DNA of 64,000 nucleotides from Hahella sp. KA22. Its GTDB lineage: Bacteria; Pseudomonadota; Gammaproteobacteria; Pseudomonadales; Oleiphilaceae. Position 1 is the first letter of the stretch. Every line of letters begins with the position of its first letter. Shown here one piece after another: positions 1-9,893 of the stretch. The notes beneath the pieces were generated by a model. The model did no database searches and was not told the origin of the DNA. It saw only the letters and a program-made list of their open reading frames with translations. The translations under genes were made by a program, and so were the position numbers. Location: positions 6,129,501 to 6,193,500 of the forward strand of contig NZ_CP035490.1 in NCBI RefSeq assembly GCF_004135205.1, written 5' to 3'.

Positions 1-1
1 T

Positions 2-976
2 TTCAATACCGGACGCATATGGTCTGACATAGCCACTCTGGCGCTTATCTACGTTATTCTTGGCCTTGGTCTGAATATCGTAGTGGGCCTGGCCGGCTTG
101 TTAGACCTTGGTTACGTCGCTTTCTACGCTGTCGGCGCTTATAGCTACGCTCTGTTATCGCAATACTTTGGTTTGTCATTCTGGGTGTGTCTGCCTATCG
201 GAGCGTTGCTTGCTGCGACATTCGGTTTCCTGCTGGGCTTCCCGGTATTGAGATTACGTGGAGACTATCTCGCCATCGTGACTTTAGGTTTCGGGGAAAT
301 CATCCGTATTCTCTTGAACAACCTGACCAGCCTGACCGGCGGGCCTAACGGTATTGGCGGCATTCCTAAGCCAACTATCCCGATGCTGCAGTTCGATCCT
401 GAGTTCTCCATCGTGAACCTGGAATTCAGTCGCAGAGCCGCTGAAGGCAATGTTGCATTCCATGAGTTCTTTGGCGTTCCTTACGACTCATCCTTGAAAG
501 TCGTCGTGCTTTACCTCATCGCACTAGTGCTGGCTTTGGTGACGATCTTTATCGTGCGCCGCCTGATTCGCATGCCTGTAGGACGTGCATGGGAAGCCCT
601 GCGTGAAGACGAGATCGCATGCCGCTCGCTGGGCTTGAACCGCACCGCTATCAAGCTGTCCGCCTTCACCATCGGCGCGGCATTCGCAGGTTTTGCCGGC
701 TCCCTGTATGGCGCTCGCCAAGGCCATATCAGCCCTGAGTCGTTCATATTCTTCGAGTCCGTTATTATCCTCGCCATCGTTGTTCTTGGCGGTATGGGCT
801 CGCAAATCGGCGTTATGGTCGCAGCCGTTCTGGTGGTGCTGCTTCAGGAACTGTCGCGGGAGTTCGACGAGTATCGTCTACTCGCCTTCGGAATGGTCAT
901 GGTGTTGATGATGATCTGGTGTCCGCAAGGCCTGATCCCGATGAAACGCCCACATCTGCAGTTGAAACAGGAGTAG
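2..976 (+). CDS. livM: Branched-chain amino acid ABC transporter permease LivM (5' partial)
   Basis: Inner-membrane permease that, with LivH, forms the channel for leucine/isoleucine/valine import powered by LivG and LivF. The reading frame is open from base 2, and the residues before the internal GTG at 83 ([17 protein letters not shown]) are the usual early transmembrane segment of LivM, so the gene is cut by the window edge. Later segments carry the family hallmarks: a [14 protein letters not shown] stretch, [12 protein letters not shown], and the cytoplasmic EAA-like loop [20 protein letters not shown] that contacts the ATPases. It ends 4 bases before livG, so co-translation is likely. 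Confident assignment; the start is not visible. Confidence 0.93.
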   Translation, partial: FNTGRIWSDIATLALIYVILGLGLNIVVGLAGLLDLGYVAFYAVGAYSYALLSQYFGLSFWVCLPIGALLAATFGFLLGFPVLRLRGDYLAIVTLGFGEIIRILLNNLTSLTGGPNGIGGIPKPTIPMLQFDPEFSIVNLEFSRRAAEGNVAFHEFFGVPYDSSLKVVVLYLIALVLALVTIFIVRRLIRMPVGRAWEALREDEIACRSLGLNRTAIKLSAFTIGAAFAGFAGSLYGARQGHISPESFIFFESVIILAIVVLGGMGSQIGVMVAAVLVVLLQELSREFDEYRLLAFGMVMVLMMIWCPQGLIPMKRPHLQLKQE

Positions 977-980
977 GACA

Positions 981-1736
981 ATGCTGTCTGTTCGCGAATT
1001 ATCCATGAGGTTCGGCGGCCTGCTCGCAGTAAATGGCGTATCGCTGGACGTCAACGAACGGGAAATCATTTCCATTATCGGCCCTAACGGCGCAGGTAAA
1101 ACGACTGTCTTTAACTGCATCTCCGGCTTCTATAAGCCGACCTCAGGGCAAATCACCTTCAAAGGTAAGCAGGTACAAGGGCTGCCTGACTTTAAGATTT
1201 CCCGCCTTGGCATGGTTCGCACGTTCCAACACGTGCGTCTATTCAACCGCATGACGGTGATTGAGAATCTGTTGGTGGCGCAACATCGCCATGTCAACAC
1301 GAACCTCCTCTCCGGTTTATTGAAAACGCCTTCTTATCGCAAGAAAGAAAGCGAAGCCATGGAGAAAGCCGCCTATTGGCTCAAGAAAGTCGATCTGCTG
1401 CCACTCGCCAACCGCGAAGCGGGTAACCTGGCTTATGGCCAACAACGCCGTCTGGAAATTGCTCGCTGCATGGTGACAGGGCCAGATCTGTTGATGTTGG
1501 ACGAACCCGCAGCCGGCTTGAACCCGAAAGAAACCCGGGATCTCGACGAACTGATAGTCAGCCTAAAGCACGACTACAACGTCTCCATTCTGTTAATAGA
1601 GCACGATATGGGACTGGTAATGGGCATTTCTGATCGCATCTACGTTGTCAGCCAGGGCACGCCTTTGGCCGACGGCACGCCTGATGAAATTAGAACGAAC
1701 GCAGATGTCATCAAGGCGTACTTGGGAGAAGACTAA
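981..1736 (+). CDS. livG: Branched-chain amino acid ABC transporter ATP-binding protein LivG
   Basis: Cytoplasmic ATPase subunit, 251 residues as usual for LivG. Walker A is GPNGAGKTT at residues 34-42. The signature is the LivG variant AYGQQRRLEIAR near 151-162, in place of LSGGQ. Walker B is LLMLDEP near 170-176, followed by the AAGLNP D-loop. The switch histidine lies in LLIEHDMGLVM. An AGGAC ribosome site precedes the ATG. The stop codon overlaps the ATG of livF by one base, so the two ATPase subunits are probably translated in a coupled fashion. The LivM-LivG-LivF order is the standard liv operon order. Confidence 0.95.
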   Translation: MLSVRELSMRFGGLLAVNGVSLDVNEREIISIIGPNGAGKTTVFNCISGFYKPTSGQITFKGKQVQGLPDFKISRLGMVRTFQHVRLFNRMTVIENLLVAQHRHVNTNLLSGLLKTPSYRKKESEAMEKAAYWLKKVDLLPLANREAGNLAYGQQRRLEIARCMVTGPDLLMLDEPAAGLNPKETRDLDELIVSLKHDYNVSILLIEHDMGLVMGISDRIYVVSQGTPLADGTPDEIRTNADVIKAYLGED

Positions 1737-2437
1737 TGCTTACACTCGAGAATGTTTACACCCACTACGGCAAGATCGAAGCTCTGCACGGCATCAGTCT
1801 GAAAGTCAATCAAGGTGAAATCGTCTCATTGATCGGCGCCAACGGCGCAGGTAAAACCACGTTGTTGATGACGGTCTGTGGCGACCCGAGAGCCAGTGAT
1901 GGCCGCATTACCTTTATGGGCAAAGACATCACCGAAACGCCCACTTCCGAAATCATGCGCAGCGGCATAGCCATTGTGCCTGAGGGTCGTCGTGTTTTTT
2001 CTGGCCTCACGGTAGTCGAAAACCTGCAGATGGGCGCGTTTTTCTCTGACAAGAGCGACTTTGCGCGCACGCTGGAATACGTCTATGACCTGTTCCCACG
2101 CTTGCGCGAACGCCACAGCCAACGCGCTGGCACAATGTCTGGCGGTGAGCAGCAAATGCTGGCGATCGGGCGCGCCCTGATGAGTCATCCTAAAATGTTG
2201 TTCCTGGACGAACCATCTTTAGGTCTGGCCCCGATTATCATTAACCAGATATTTGAGATCATCGGCAAGCTCCGAGAAGAAGGCATGACTATCTTCCTGG
2301 TGGAACAGAACGCCAATCAGGCGCTGCGTTTGGCGGATCGCGGTTATGTACTGGAAAACGGCAAAGTCGTACTTCAGGATACTGGCGCAAACCTGTTGGT
2401 AAACGAGGACGTCCGCAAAGCTTACCTGGGCGGCTAA
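1736..2437 (+). CDS. livF: Branched-chain amino acid ABC transporter ATP-binding protein LivF
   Basis: Second ATPase subunit of the liv importer, 233 residues. Walker A GANGAGKTT is at 34-42, the signature MSGGEQQ at 134-140, and Walker B MLFLDEP at 154-160. The LivF-typical PEGRRVF stretch (82-88) and the switch histidine replacement region FLVEQNA are present. It starts at an ATG overlapping the livG stop by one base and is the last gene of the operon; a GC-rich hairpin with a T-tract follows directly. Confidence 0.95.
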   Translation: MLTLENVYTHYGKIEALHGISLKVNQGEIVSLIGANGAGKTTLLMTVCGDPRASDGRITFMGKDITETPTSEIMRSGIAIVPEGRRVFSGLTVVENLQMGAFFSDKSDFARTLEYVYDLFPRLRERHSQRAGTMSGGEQQMLAIGRALMSHPKMLFLDEPSLGLAPIIINQIFEIIGKLREEGMTIFLVEQNANQALRLADRGYVLENGKVVLQDTGANLLVNEDVRKAYLGG

Positions 2438-2457
2438 ACTTCACCGCCTCATCTTCC

Positions 2458-2500
2458 GGCGGCGTAGCAGGCTAATCCTGAGCGCCGCCTTCTTTTCTTA
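2458..2500 (+). terminator. Intrinsic terminator after livF
   Basis: A 7-bp stem GGCGGCG (2458-2464) pairs with CGCCGCC (2483-2489), and an inner CAGG/CCTG pairing (2468-2471 with 2477-2480) extends it. A T-rich tail, TTCTTTTCTT, follows. The tail is on the plus strand only, so it serves the liv operon and not the convergent gene whose stop lies at 2498. Confidence 0.8.
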
Positions 2501-4390
2501 AAAGTAATACCGGTAGGCTATACCGGCCTCCCACCTGCCATCACTGCGATTCCATTCTTGAGATAAATGCACTCTGAAAGCATGATTCTGCGCCAAATCG
2601 AAGTTTTGCTCCAACACGCCGCGATAGCGTATTTCATCACTACTAAAGTACTCGCCCTCCAGTCTTGTGGACTGAAAGCCCCAGGGAAAACTCAATAAAT
2701 AGCCTGTACTTACTCCTGCAGCCGGAGTGATCCAGGTTTTATATTCCGGATCATGCTCCAAGCGCGCAGTCAAAAAGCCAAACAGACTCAATCCTTCCGC
2801 CACGTCATAACTGCGCCCAGCGCCGCCATTTACCTGGTAGGCCTTGTCGCTACCAAGGTCACTCCAGACGCGCTCAAAGCCAGCCTGAACTTTCCACGAC
2901 AATGGACGCAGAAACTTATTAACCGGAGACTGCGAGATAATATTAATAATGTCGAAACGATGCAGCTCCCAATTGTCGTTCTCGTAAAAGCGAAACTGAG
3001 CGTCGCCTGCAATTATTTGAGCGCCTCGTGGATAGCCTTCCTGACGGTCCAGTAAATCATGATAACTGTATCTGAATTGAAGCTGAGTAAATGCATCCCC
3101 ATCACGACTGCCGCCCCCAATACTCATCATGGTGCTGCCATGCCCAGTTTCAGGTGGCTCAGGGGTTTCAGGCGCAATGCTGTCCGCAGGCAGTTGGCTT
3201 ATCCGTTGTAGTAGTTTAAAGCTACGGCGCGCCAGATCCGGGCTCCTTTGCGTCTTTCTCTGCTCGTAACGAGTATAGCTGTATGCAGTCTGCGCAACCG
3301 CGCCTTGTCGGGAAGGCGGTAAAGCCCTGAAGTCCATGGACGCCATCATCTCAGGGTTTTCCGCCACCAGGTAAGCCAAATCTCTTTCTGGCTCTGCCAG
3401 CCGGCGTATTCTTTCCTTCAATAATATCGCCTCAGAGGGACGATAACGCCGTTCCGCAACATAACGCCCTTCAATGACCGCGCGTACAGTGTCGGCCGGG
3501 ATTGCAGTCAAAGGAAACTTAGATGTCAGAGGCGAAGACGGACGCGCTATCTCCAGCAACTCAAGAAGACGGAAGGCGCAGTTTTCATCCAGAAAGTAAT
3601 ACTTAAAGCGCACGTCTTTCAGCTCCCATAAATGCATCAACATACGCTCTACTTCCTCCGGAGTCAGGTTAAGGCGGTATTCCCACATGTCCCGGTTTTC
3701 CATATAGCTGTATTCTTTGATCTTCTCAAAGTAACGCATCATGCTGAACTGACCAGGATAGCCGCCGGCAAGTCCTCGATAAGCAAAGAAAATAGAGTTG
3801 TCGTCACCATTGATAGTCGCCCCAAAGTTCAAAGCCCACGACAACCATTCCGAGTCATCTTCAACGTTTGCAGGATCGAATCTTAGAAAAGTATGTCCGA
3901 ACATCGACGATGGACTATTCAAGTATGCGGCCGGGAAGATCAGAGAGACTTTGGCCGCATTTACTTCCTCTCGCCACTGAAGGTATTCCGGACAAGACAA
4001 AGGCGTGCGCAAGGCGGAAATATTCGGGAGCTGCGCCTCAAGCCATTTCTTACGCAAAGGAAAACGACAGACAATACTTTCTCTTATATCTCCATTCTCG
4101 CTCACCATTGATTCCAGAGTCGCCTCAAGTTCCGCCTCGGCATCAACCTTTCCTGTTTCCGCCAGAAAAAAGCTTGGATCATCGATGAAACTTGAATAGC
4201 CGCTCGGGCTCAAGGAGTCAGTGCGAAAATGCAACAATCCTAACCACTCAGAAGAAGAAGCCAAGGTTTCCAGCAACGATTGCCGCTCCTTCAAGCCATC
4301 TGGAGCGACTTCAGAAAAAGCGGCAAACACAGGATTGATAAAAAGAAACACAGCAACAAGGAAAACGGACAGAGAATGCTTCAACCGCAT
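2498..4390 (-). CDS. DUF4105 (Lnb N-terminal-like) envelope protein
   Basis: A 630-residue exported protein with a clear signal peptide (MRLKHSLSVFLVAVFLFINPVFA). The central part shows the DUF4105 pattern seen in the Lnb lipoprotein N-acyltransferase N-terminal domain family: SSMFGHTFLRFDP near residue 160 and a later DENCAFRLLELLEI. The Ser/His in the first and the Cys in the second are the likely functional residues. The C-terminal third alternates short aromatic and polar strands and ends in YRYYF, which fits a beta-barrel or beta-rich outer-membrane domain. It is a single gene convergent with livF. Family membership is solid; the actual reaction is unknown, and a role in lipoprotein acylation would be inference from the domain name only. 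Confidence 0.75.
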   Translation of the reverse strand: MRLKHSLSVFLVAVFLFINPVFAAFSEVAPDGLKERQSLLETLASSSEWLGLLHFRTDSLSPSGYSSFIDDPSFFLAETGKVDAEAELEATLESMVSENGDIRESIVCRFPLRKKWLEAQLPNISALRTPLSCPEYLQWREEVNAAKVSLIFPAAYLNSPSSMFGHTFLRFDPANVEDDSEWLSWALNFGATINGDDNSIFFAYRGLAGGYPGQFSMMRYFEKIKEYSYMENRDMWEYRLNLTPEEVERMLMHLWELKDVRFKYYFLDENCAFRLLELLEIARPSSPLTSKFPLTAIPADTVRAVIEGRYVAERRYRPSEAILLKERIRRLAEPERDLAYLVAENPEMMASMDFRALPPSRQGAVAQTAYSYTRYEQRKTQRSPDLARRSFKLLQRISQLPADSIAPETPEPPETGHGSTMMSIGGGSRDGDAFTQLQFRYSYHDLLDRQEGYPRGAQIIAGDAQFRFYENDNWELHRFDIINIISQSPVNKFLRPLSWKVQAGFERVWSDLGSDKAYQVNGGAGRSYDVAEGLSLFGFLTARLEHDPEYKTWITPAAGVSTGYLLSFPWGFQSTRLEGEYFSSDEIRYRGVLEQNFDLAQNHAFRVHLSQEWNRSDGRWEAGIAYRYYF

Positions 4391-4437
4391 AGGGCGTCAT
4401 GCGCTCTTAATTGAGATGGGGTAAGAGATAGGAATCA

Positions 4438-4457
4438 ACGCCCGGACCACCGGGCGT
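4438..4457 (-). terminator. Hairpin downstream of the DUF3015 gene
   Basis: ACGCCCGG (4438-4445) pairs perfectly with CCGGGCGT (4450-4457) around an ACCA loop, just past the DUF3015 stop. The T-tract on the minus strand is poor, so termination is probable but weak. Confidence 0.5.
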
Positions 4458-4474
4458 CGCTTCATATTCTGACT

Positions 4475-4957
4475 TCAAGCGGCGTACTTGGAAAGCCTCG
4501 CGTCTGTCTTCATCACATCAATGACGGACTGCATCACTTGTTCCGCCGTTACATTTTCACTTGGGAATAGCTGATTAAAATTATCATGCATAACCTGGTT
4601 AAAACGTGCACGGTCTTCCTGCTTCACTTCCAGGGCGACAGCAACAGTGGTCAGAGCATCACCATGACCTCTCGCCACGTCTTCAGAAAACTCATCCATA
4701 ATTGGCGTGAGGTTAACCAGGGATGTTCCACCATAGGTCAGCACGCCATTAGCCGAACATCCGTTGGTTCCTGAGGTCATGCCGAATGTGTTATTACCTG
4801 AAGTGCCATTAGTAATGGTGGCCAAAAGATGGATAGGCAATCCGCTTTCCCCAGCGAACAACATATTACCCCATCCACAATCCGGTCCCCCTGGAGCTTC
4901 GGCAAATGCACCGGAAGTCATCGACAAAAACCCAACAGCGAGCATCATTTTTCTCAT
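4475..4957 (-). CDS. DUF3015 family secreted protein
   Basis: 160 residues with a signal peptide (MRKMMLAVGFLSMTSGAFA). The mature start, APGGPDCGWGNMLFAG followed by a Ser/Thr/Gly-rich TSGNNTFGMTSGTNGC stretch, is the hallmark of DUF3015 proteins of gammaproteobacteria. Two cysteines (in PDCGWG and TNGCSA) could form a disulfide. The C-terminal half is helical and charged (MDEFSEDVARGHGDAL, then EDRARFNQVMHDNFNQLF). Function is not known; periplasmic location is inferred. A GAAAGAGGAATCG stretch upstream of the ATG supports the start. Confidence 0.75.
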   Translation of the reverse strand: MRKMMLAVGFLSMTSGAFAEAPGGPDCGWGNMLFAGESGLPIHLLATITNGTSGNNTFGMTSGTNGCSANGVLTYGGTSLVNLTPIMDEFSEDVARGHGDALTTVAVALEVKQEDRARFNQVMHDNFNQLFPSENVTAEQVMQSVIDVMKTDARLSKYAA

Positions 4958-5235
4958 AACGATTCCTCTTTCAACGTTAGCTTATTCTCGTCGTGTACCA
5001 TTTTTGCAAGTATCAGCGCCCATCCCGGTAACAAACGCCAACCAACTCGTTTAAACGAGTTGCGACAAACTCTTTCTGAAATAGACATCAAACAGCTATG
5101 CTGAAACAGAAACGCTTGGTCATTTCTCACCAGGGCGTACAGACTCGGCGCCATCACATGGCCCGAGGTAAGCCTAGTTCAGGTATACAGGCAGATCAAA
5201 TTGTGAACGTCAGATCAGATAAATTTAATACTTTT

Positions 5236-6078
5236 ATGAAAACTGTTTTCAAACTCGGATTATTAGGGGCGCTGGTATTTCTTAGTGCTTGCAGTGGACT
5301 GCTTTTTTACCCCGACAAACATATCTACCGCACACCCGATCAAGCACAAGTTCGTTATGAGAACATATTTCTCGATACGCCAGATGGCGAGCGTCTTCAT
5401 GGATGGCTGCTTCATGCTTCTAAGCCATTGCGAGGCGTTGTCTATTTCCTGCATGGCAATGCAGAGAATATCAGTACTCACTGCGGTAACGTGATATGGC
5501 TTCCTCAGCAGGGCTATGACGTCTTTTGCCTGGACTACCGGGGCTTTGGTTTATCTTCCGGCAAGCCTGATATGGCTGGCGCTCTTAGCGATGTTGAAAC
5601 CGGTTATGAATGGTTGAAAGAACAATATTCAGGTGCAAGCACGCCCCTCTTTGTACTTGGACAAAGTATCGGCGCAGTGCTCAGCATTGATTTTGTGGGG
5701 CAGATTCCCCCCAATGCAGTCAAACCCACCGCCGTCATCGCCGACGCTCCTTTTAGCGAACTGAGAGATATAGCACGTGAGAAGCTTGCTGCTGGTTGGC
5801 TGACCTGGGCTTTTCAATATCCCTTTTCCTATATGCTTCCAGCGAATTACGACCCTGTAGATTACGTTAGAAATATCTCACCCATTCCTTTGTTGATAAT
5901 TCACAGCACCTCAGATCAAGTCATTCCTTATCACCATGGAGAGAGAGTATTTCAGCGTGCAGGCGACCCAAAATACTTCTTAAGCACCGATACGCCTCAC
6001 ACAGCCACCTTTAGTATTCCTGAATATCGCCAAGTATTACTGAACTTTCTCGCCAACCCCGAGCAATCGCCACTTTAA
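5236..6078 (+). CDS. Lipoprotein alpha/beta hydrolase (ABHD13/YfhR-like)
   Basis: Probable membrane-anchored serine hydrolase. The frame is open from 5098, but the ATG at 5236 gives a textbook lipoprotein signal, MKTVFKLGLLGALVFLSAC, with the lipobox cysteine at residue 19; this start gives 280 residues. The fold is shown by the oxyanion region FLHGNAEN, then DYRGFGLSSG, the nucleophile elbow GQSIG (Ser144), an Asp in HSTSDQVIP (Asp227) and a His in DTPHTATF (His255). This is the arrangement of the bacterial homologues of ABHD13/Bem46. Substrate is unknown. It stands alone between divergent DUF3015 and convergent pnp, with a bidirectional terminator after it. Confidence 0.82.
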   Translation: MKTVFKLGLLGALVFLSACSGLLFYPDKHIYRTPDQAQVRYENIFLDTPDGERLHGWLLHASKPLRGVVYFLHGNAENISTHCGNVIWLPQQGYDVFCLDYRGFGLSSGKPDMAGALSDVETGYEWLKEQYSGASTPLFVLGQSIGAVLSIDFVGQIPPNAVKPTAVIADAPFSELRDIAREKLAAGWLTWAFQYPFSYMLPANYDPVDYVRNISPIPLLIIHSTSDQVIPYHHGERVFQRAGDPKYFLSTDTPHTATFSIPEYRQVLLNFLANPEQSPL

Positions 6079-6133
6079 GTTTGTATCTAGCTCTGAAGTA
6101 GGCGCCAACTCTATTCAGGACGGGTCACAGGCA

Positions 6134-6164
6134 TAAAAAAAAGCCGCATAATGCGGCTTTTTCT
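6134..6164. terminator. Bidirectional terminator between the hydrolase gene and pnp
   Basis: AAGCCGCAT (6141-6149) pairs with ATGCGGCTT (6151-6159), with an A-run before and a T-run after. It reads as an intrinsic terminator on both strands and separates two convergent genes. Confidence 0.85.
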
Positions 6165-6178
6165 TGAGGAGAGTGGAA

Positions 6179-8290
6179 TTAACCAGCCATTGAAGCTTTT
6201 TCGTCTTCAGTCACTTCCTTGATAGAAAGTTTGATACGGCCGCGAGCGTCAATATCCAACACTTTAACAACGACTTCCTGGCCTTCTTTCAGATAATCAG
6301 TGACGTTCTCTACTCGCTCTTGCGCGATCTGAGAAATATGCACCAGACCGTCTTTACCGGGCAAGATGTTCACAAATGCGCCGAACTCAACGATGCGCTC
6401 AACCTTACCGCGGTACAGCTTACCGACTTCCGCTTCAGCAGTAATCTCGGTGATGCGATAAATTGCTTCGTCCGCCGCCAGTTTGCTCTCCGCGTAGATA
6501 CGCACAGTGCCGCTGTCGTCGATATCGATAGAAGCGCCTGTGTCTTCACAGATAGAACGAATAGTAGCGCCGCCCTTACCAATAACGTCGCGGATTTTAT
6601 CTGGATCAATCTTGATGGTTTCCATCTTCGGCGCGTTATCCGCAACGGAGTCACGTGGAGCGGAAATCACTTTATTCATTTCACCGAGGATATGGAGTCG
6701 CGCATGCAGAGCTTGCTCTAACGCAATTTCCATGATTTCGTCAGTAATGCCGTTGATCTTGATATCCATCTGCAGTGCAGTGACGCCCTTTTCGGTTCCC
6801 GCCACTTTAAAGTCCATGTCGCCCAAGTGATCTTCATCACCCAGGATATCGGTCAATACAGCAAAGCTTTCGCCTTCTTTAACCAAGCCCATTGCAATAC
6901 CTGCAACAGGAGCCTTCACAGGAATACCAGCATCCATCAGAGCCAAACTGCTGCCACAAACGCTGGCCATTGAGCTAGAACCATTCGACTCCGTGATCTC
7001 AGAAACACAGCGAATTGCGTAGGGGAATTCCTCAAGATTCGGCATCAACGCTTGTACGCCACGACGCGCCAAACGACCGTGACCGATCTCGCGACGACCT
7101 ACGCCGCCAACTCGGGATGCTTCGCCCACAGAGTATGGAGGGAAGTTATAGTGGAACATGAACGAGTCTTTCTTCTCGCCTTCCAACGCGTCCACCATCA
7201 ATACATCACGCATAGTGCCCAGAGTCGCCGTCACCAGAGCCTGAGTCTCACCGCGAGTAAACAGTGCAGAACCGTGGGTATTCGGCAGTACGCCAACTTC
7301 AATTTTCAGGTCACGAACAGTTTTAGTGTCGCGGCCGTCAATACGTGGTTCGCCCTTCAGAATGTTCTGACGGACACAGGCCTTTTCAAGCTTGCTGAAA
7401 TACTTTTTGACCAATTCGGCTTCGAATTTGCCTTCTTCTTCACCTGCCAACGCTTCTTCAGCCTGCTGACGGAGCTCGCCCAACTTGGCGTAACGATCCG
7501 CTTTAACACGGATGGCATATGCTTCGCTGATAGAGCCAGCAAATTTGGCCTTCAGTGCATCTAAAAGTTCAGCATTAACCTCTGGAGCCTGCCAATCCCA
7601 CTTAGGCTTACCAGCTTCCTGAGCGAACTCTTTAATCGCCTGCACAGCCACTTGCATTTCCTGGTGGGCGAACAATACTGCGCCAAGCATCTGGTCTTCA
7701 GTCAACTCTTTCGCTTCAGATTCAACCATCAGAACCGCATCTTCAGTACCTGCGACAACCATATCCAAGCTGGAGTTTTCAATTGCTTTAAAACCAGGGT
7801 TCAACAGGTAGCCGTCTTCCTCAGAGTAACCAACGCGCGCAGCCGCCAATGGGCCCTGGAAGGGAACGCCGGATATTTCCAATGCCGCCGCAGCGCCAAT
7901 AATGGATGCGATATCTGGATCGACATCCTTGTTCGCGGACATAACGGTACAGATGATTTGCACTTCATTCATGAAACCATTTGGAAACAGCGGACGAATA
8001 GGACGGTCGATCAGACGGGAGGTCAGAGTTTCTTTCTCCGATGGGCGTCCTTCACGCTTGAAATAACCGCCAGGAATACGACCAGCGGCATAGGTTTTTT
8101 CTTGATAGTGAACAGAAAGAGGGAAGAAATCACGACCTGGAACGGCTTCTTTCTCTGCAACAGCGGTGACCAAAACAACAGTATCGTCCATTGTCACCAA
8201 CACGGCTCCAGTAGCCTGGCGAGCTATGCGGCCAGTTTCCAGAGTGACTGTTGAGTTGCCGTATTGAAATGTTTTACGAACTGGGTTCAC
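6179..8290 (-). CDS. pnp: Polyribonucleotide nucleotidyltransferase (PNPase)
   Basis: 3'-to-5' phosphorolytic exoribonuclease, a core component of the RNA degradosome. The 703 residues contain two RNase PH-like domains (first roughly 10-220, second roughly 310-540) joined by an all-helical linker, then a KH domain ([15 protein letters not shown], about 560-620) and an S1 domain ([18 protein letters not shown], about 620-690). The second RNase PH domain keeps [13 protein letters not shown] and the catalytic [19 protein letters not shown] stretch. Translation starts at GTG (8290), 8 bases after AAGGAG. It lies downstream of rpsO as in E. coli, where pnp controls its own mRNA through an RNase III-cut leader. 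Confidence 0.97.
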   Translation of the reverse strand: MNPVRKTFQYGNSTVTLETGRIARQATGAVLVTMDDTVVLVTAVAEKEAVPGRDFFPLSVHYQEKTYAAGRIPGGYFKREGRPSEKETLTSRLIDRPIRPLFPNGFMNEVQIICTVMSANKDVDPDIASIIGAAAALEISGVPFQGPLAAARVGYSEEDGYLLNPGFKAIENSSLDMVVAGTEDAVLMVESEAKELTEDQMLGAVLFAHQEMQVAVQAIKEFAQEAGKPKWDWQAPEVNAELLDALKAKFAGSISEAYAIRVKADRYAKLGELRQQAEEALAGEEEGKFEAELVKKYFSKLEKACVRQNILKGEPRIDGRDTKTVRDLKIEVGVLPNTHGSALFTRGETQALVTATLGTMRDVLMVDALEGEKKDSFMFHYNFPPYSVGEASRVGGVGRREIGHGRLARRGVQALMPNLEEFPYAIRCVSEITESNGSSSMASVCGSSLALMDAGIPVKAPVAGIAMGLVKEGESFAVLTDILGDEDHLGDMDFKVAGTEKGVTALQMDIKINGITDEIMEIALEQALHARLHILGEMNKVISAPRDSVADNAPKMETIKIDPDKIRDVIGKGGATIRSICEDTGASIDIDDSGTVRIYAESKLAADEAIYRITEITAEAEVGKLYRGKVERIVEFGAFVNILPGKDGLVHISQIAQERVENVTDYLKEGQEVVVKVLDIDARGRIKLSIKEVTEDEKASMAG

Positions 8291-8612
8291 TTTGACTCCT
8301 TACGAGTGTTTTTAATTTTTAAGCTTAAGTTTTAATCCGGAATCAGCTGCTACTTACCGATTCGAGCCTTAGATACCCAACAAAGGAACCTTTGATTTAT
8401 TCGATCTCTCAACAAGATCGCAGACTTCTCCAACACTTAAGGAGCAGGTGTGTACAGAAAATTTCCGTCAGCGCCCGACCCTCTTGCTTCAATTCATCCG
8501 GCTCAGCACCTTCAAAAAATCATCAAGTATCGAATAAATCGGAGGTTCCTCAAAAAGTAACGGGGTATCAAATATTTGATACCCCGGATACTAAAGCAAT
8601 ACCTTTGTCTTC
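8291..8612 (-). promoter_or_regulatory. rpsO-pnp intergenic region with pnp leader
   Basis: 322 bases without a convincing gene. Reading on the minus strand it holds the rpsO hairpin (8561-8586) and then the pnp leader. The leader carries a CGATCT/AGATCG stem (8402-8407 with 8415-8420) beside a CTCC/GGAG pairing (about 8428-8445). In enterobacteria this interval carries the pnp promoter and the RNase III site for autoregulation; that role here is inferred from position. A 74-codon plus-strand frame spanning it looks like chance. Confidence 0.45.
8561..8586 (-). terminator. rpsO terminator, perfect 26-base palindrome
   Basis: The 13-base half CGGGGTATCAAAT is followed at once by its exact inverse complement. 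On the minus strand it is followed by TTACTTTTTG, which suits partial termination after rpsO. The last few central A/T pairs would form the loop. Confidence 0.75.
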
Positions 8613-8882
8613 TTAGCGACGCAGACCCAGTTTCTGGATCAGGTCAACATAACGTTGGGTATTTTTGCCTTTCAGGTAATCAAGCAATTTACGACGCTGG
8701 TTAACCATACGGATCAACCCACGACGTGAATGGTGGTCGTGCTTGTTCGCCTGGAAGTGTTCTTGCAGTTTGTTGATATTTGCAGTCAACAGAGCAACTT
8801 GAACCTCAGGAGAGCCAGTATCACCTTCCTTTACTTGGTATTCCTTAACAATAGCCGACTTTTCGGTAGCAGATAATGCCAT
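8613..8882 (-). CDS. rpsO: 30S ribosomal protein S15
   Basis: 89 residues, the exact standard length. It binds 16S rRNA helices h20-h22 early in assembly of the 30S platform and bridges to the 50S subunit. Typical family motifs are present: [14 protein letters not shown] near the start, the HHSRRGL loop that touches rRNA, and the C-terminal [14 protein letters not shown] ribosome site precedes the ATG. It lies between truB and pnp as in most gammaproteobacteria. Confidence 0.98.
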   Translation of the reverse strand: MALSATEKSAIVKEYQVKEGDTGSPEVQVALLTANINKLQEHFQANKHDHHSRRGLIRMVNQRRKLLDYLKGKNTQRYVDLIQKLGLRR

Positions 8883-8943
8883 GATTTTTCTCCAAATATG
8901 CGATTAATGCGGAAACGACCGCGCATATTAACAGCCGCCCCAT

Positions 8944-9885
8944 TTATTCAGCGCTTAATGCGCTCACATTCAGTAACCGAACGGGTTTTAACGTTCCGTC
9001 ACTCATCACTTCTCCCAAACCGATAAACCTACGTCCGTATGAATACAAACGCACCCTACCCTCACTTGAGAGAGGCGATATTTTAACCGTTTGCCCCTGG
9101 ATAATCGAGCCTGTATTAGCTTCATCCAGCAATATTTCAGGGAATTGCCGGACCGATGAATCAACAGACAGCAAACGTTGCTGATATTCCTCTGCGGCAA
9201 CCTGACGCCCGCTTTCGTCCTCAAATGGCGCAAAGCTGACGCCATCCTCCAGCGTAAATGGTCCGCAACGAGTACGACGCAATTCCGTCACATGCGCGCC
9301 ACATCCTATAACTTCACCAATATCTTCCACAAGGTTTCGAATATAGGTCCCTTTACTGCAGAGAACCCGCAAGCGTAAATATGGTTGAGTATATTCCAGA
9401 AGCTCAAGCTCATGGATCACAATATCCCTCGCTTCCCGCTCGACCTCAATACCTTGTCTGGCAAGCTTATAAAGTGGGGTTCCTTTGTGTTTAAGCGCGG
9501 AATACATCGAGGGAATCTGCTTTAGACTCCCTCGAAATTGCTCGAGGATATTTTCCAGTTCGGAAATAGACAGATCAGGAACAGGCGAATCACTAATGAT
9601 CTCACCCTCGGCGTCAGACGTGGTGGTAGTGCGCCCAAGGTAAGCACAGGTCACGTACTCTTTATCTGAGTCCAGCAGCAGCTGGCTAAACTTGGTCGCC
9701 TCACCGAAGCACAAGGGAAGCACCCCGGTCGCAAGGGGATCCAAGGCGCCGGTATGGCCTGCCTTCTGGGCATTCAGCGCATACTTAACCTTTTGCAAAA
9801 CTGCATTGGAAGTCCAATCTTGCGGTTTATCAACAACTAATACGCCATCTAAAGGCACGCCTTTCTTACGCCTTGCCACAGCCAA
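8944..9885 (-). CDS. truB: tRNA pseudouridine(55) synthase TruB
   Basis: Makes pseudouridine 55 in the T-loop of tRNAs. 313 residues. The catalytic aspartate is in [14 protein letters not shown] (about residues 42-55), after the N-terminal [14 protein letters not shown]. The later [13 protein letters not shown] stretch and the C-terminal PUA-like part ([15 protein letters not shown]) are as expected. The longest frame uses TTG at 9885 after GAGGG, 8 bases past the rbfA stop; a GTG at 9879 is an alternative start. It is co-transcribed with rbfA and infB. Confidence 0.96.
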   Translation of the reverse strand: MAVARRKKGVPLDGVLVVDKPQDWTSNAVLQKVKYALNAQKAGHTGALDPLATGVLPLCFGEATKFSQLLLDSDKEYVTCAYLGRTTTTSDAEGEIISDSPVPDLSISELENILEQFRGSLKQIPSMYSALKHKGTPLYKLARQGIEVEREARDIVIHELELLEYTQPYLRLRVLCSKGTYIRNLVEDIGEVIGCGAHVTELRRTRCGPFTLEDGVSFAPFEDESGRQVAAEEYQQRLLSVDSSVRQFPEILLDEANTGSIIQGQTVKISPLSSEGRVRLYSYGRRFIGLGEVMSDGTLKPVRLLNVSALSAE

Positions 9886-9893
9886 CGATACCC

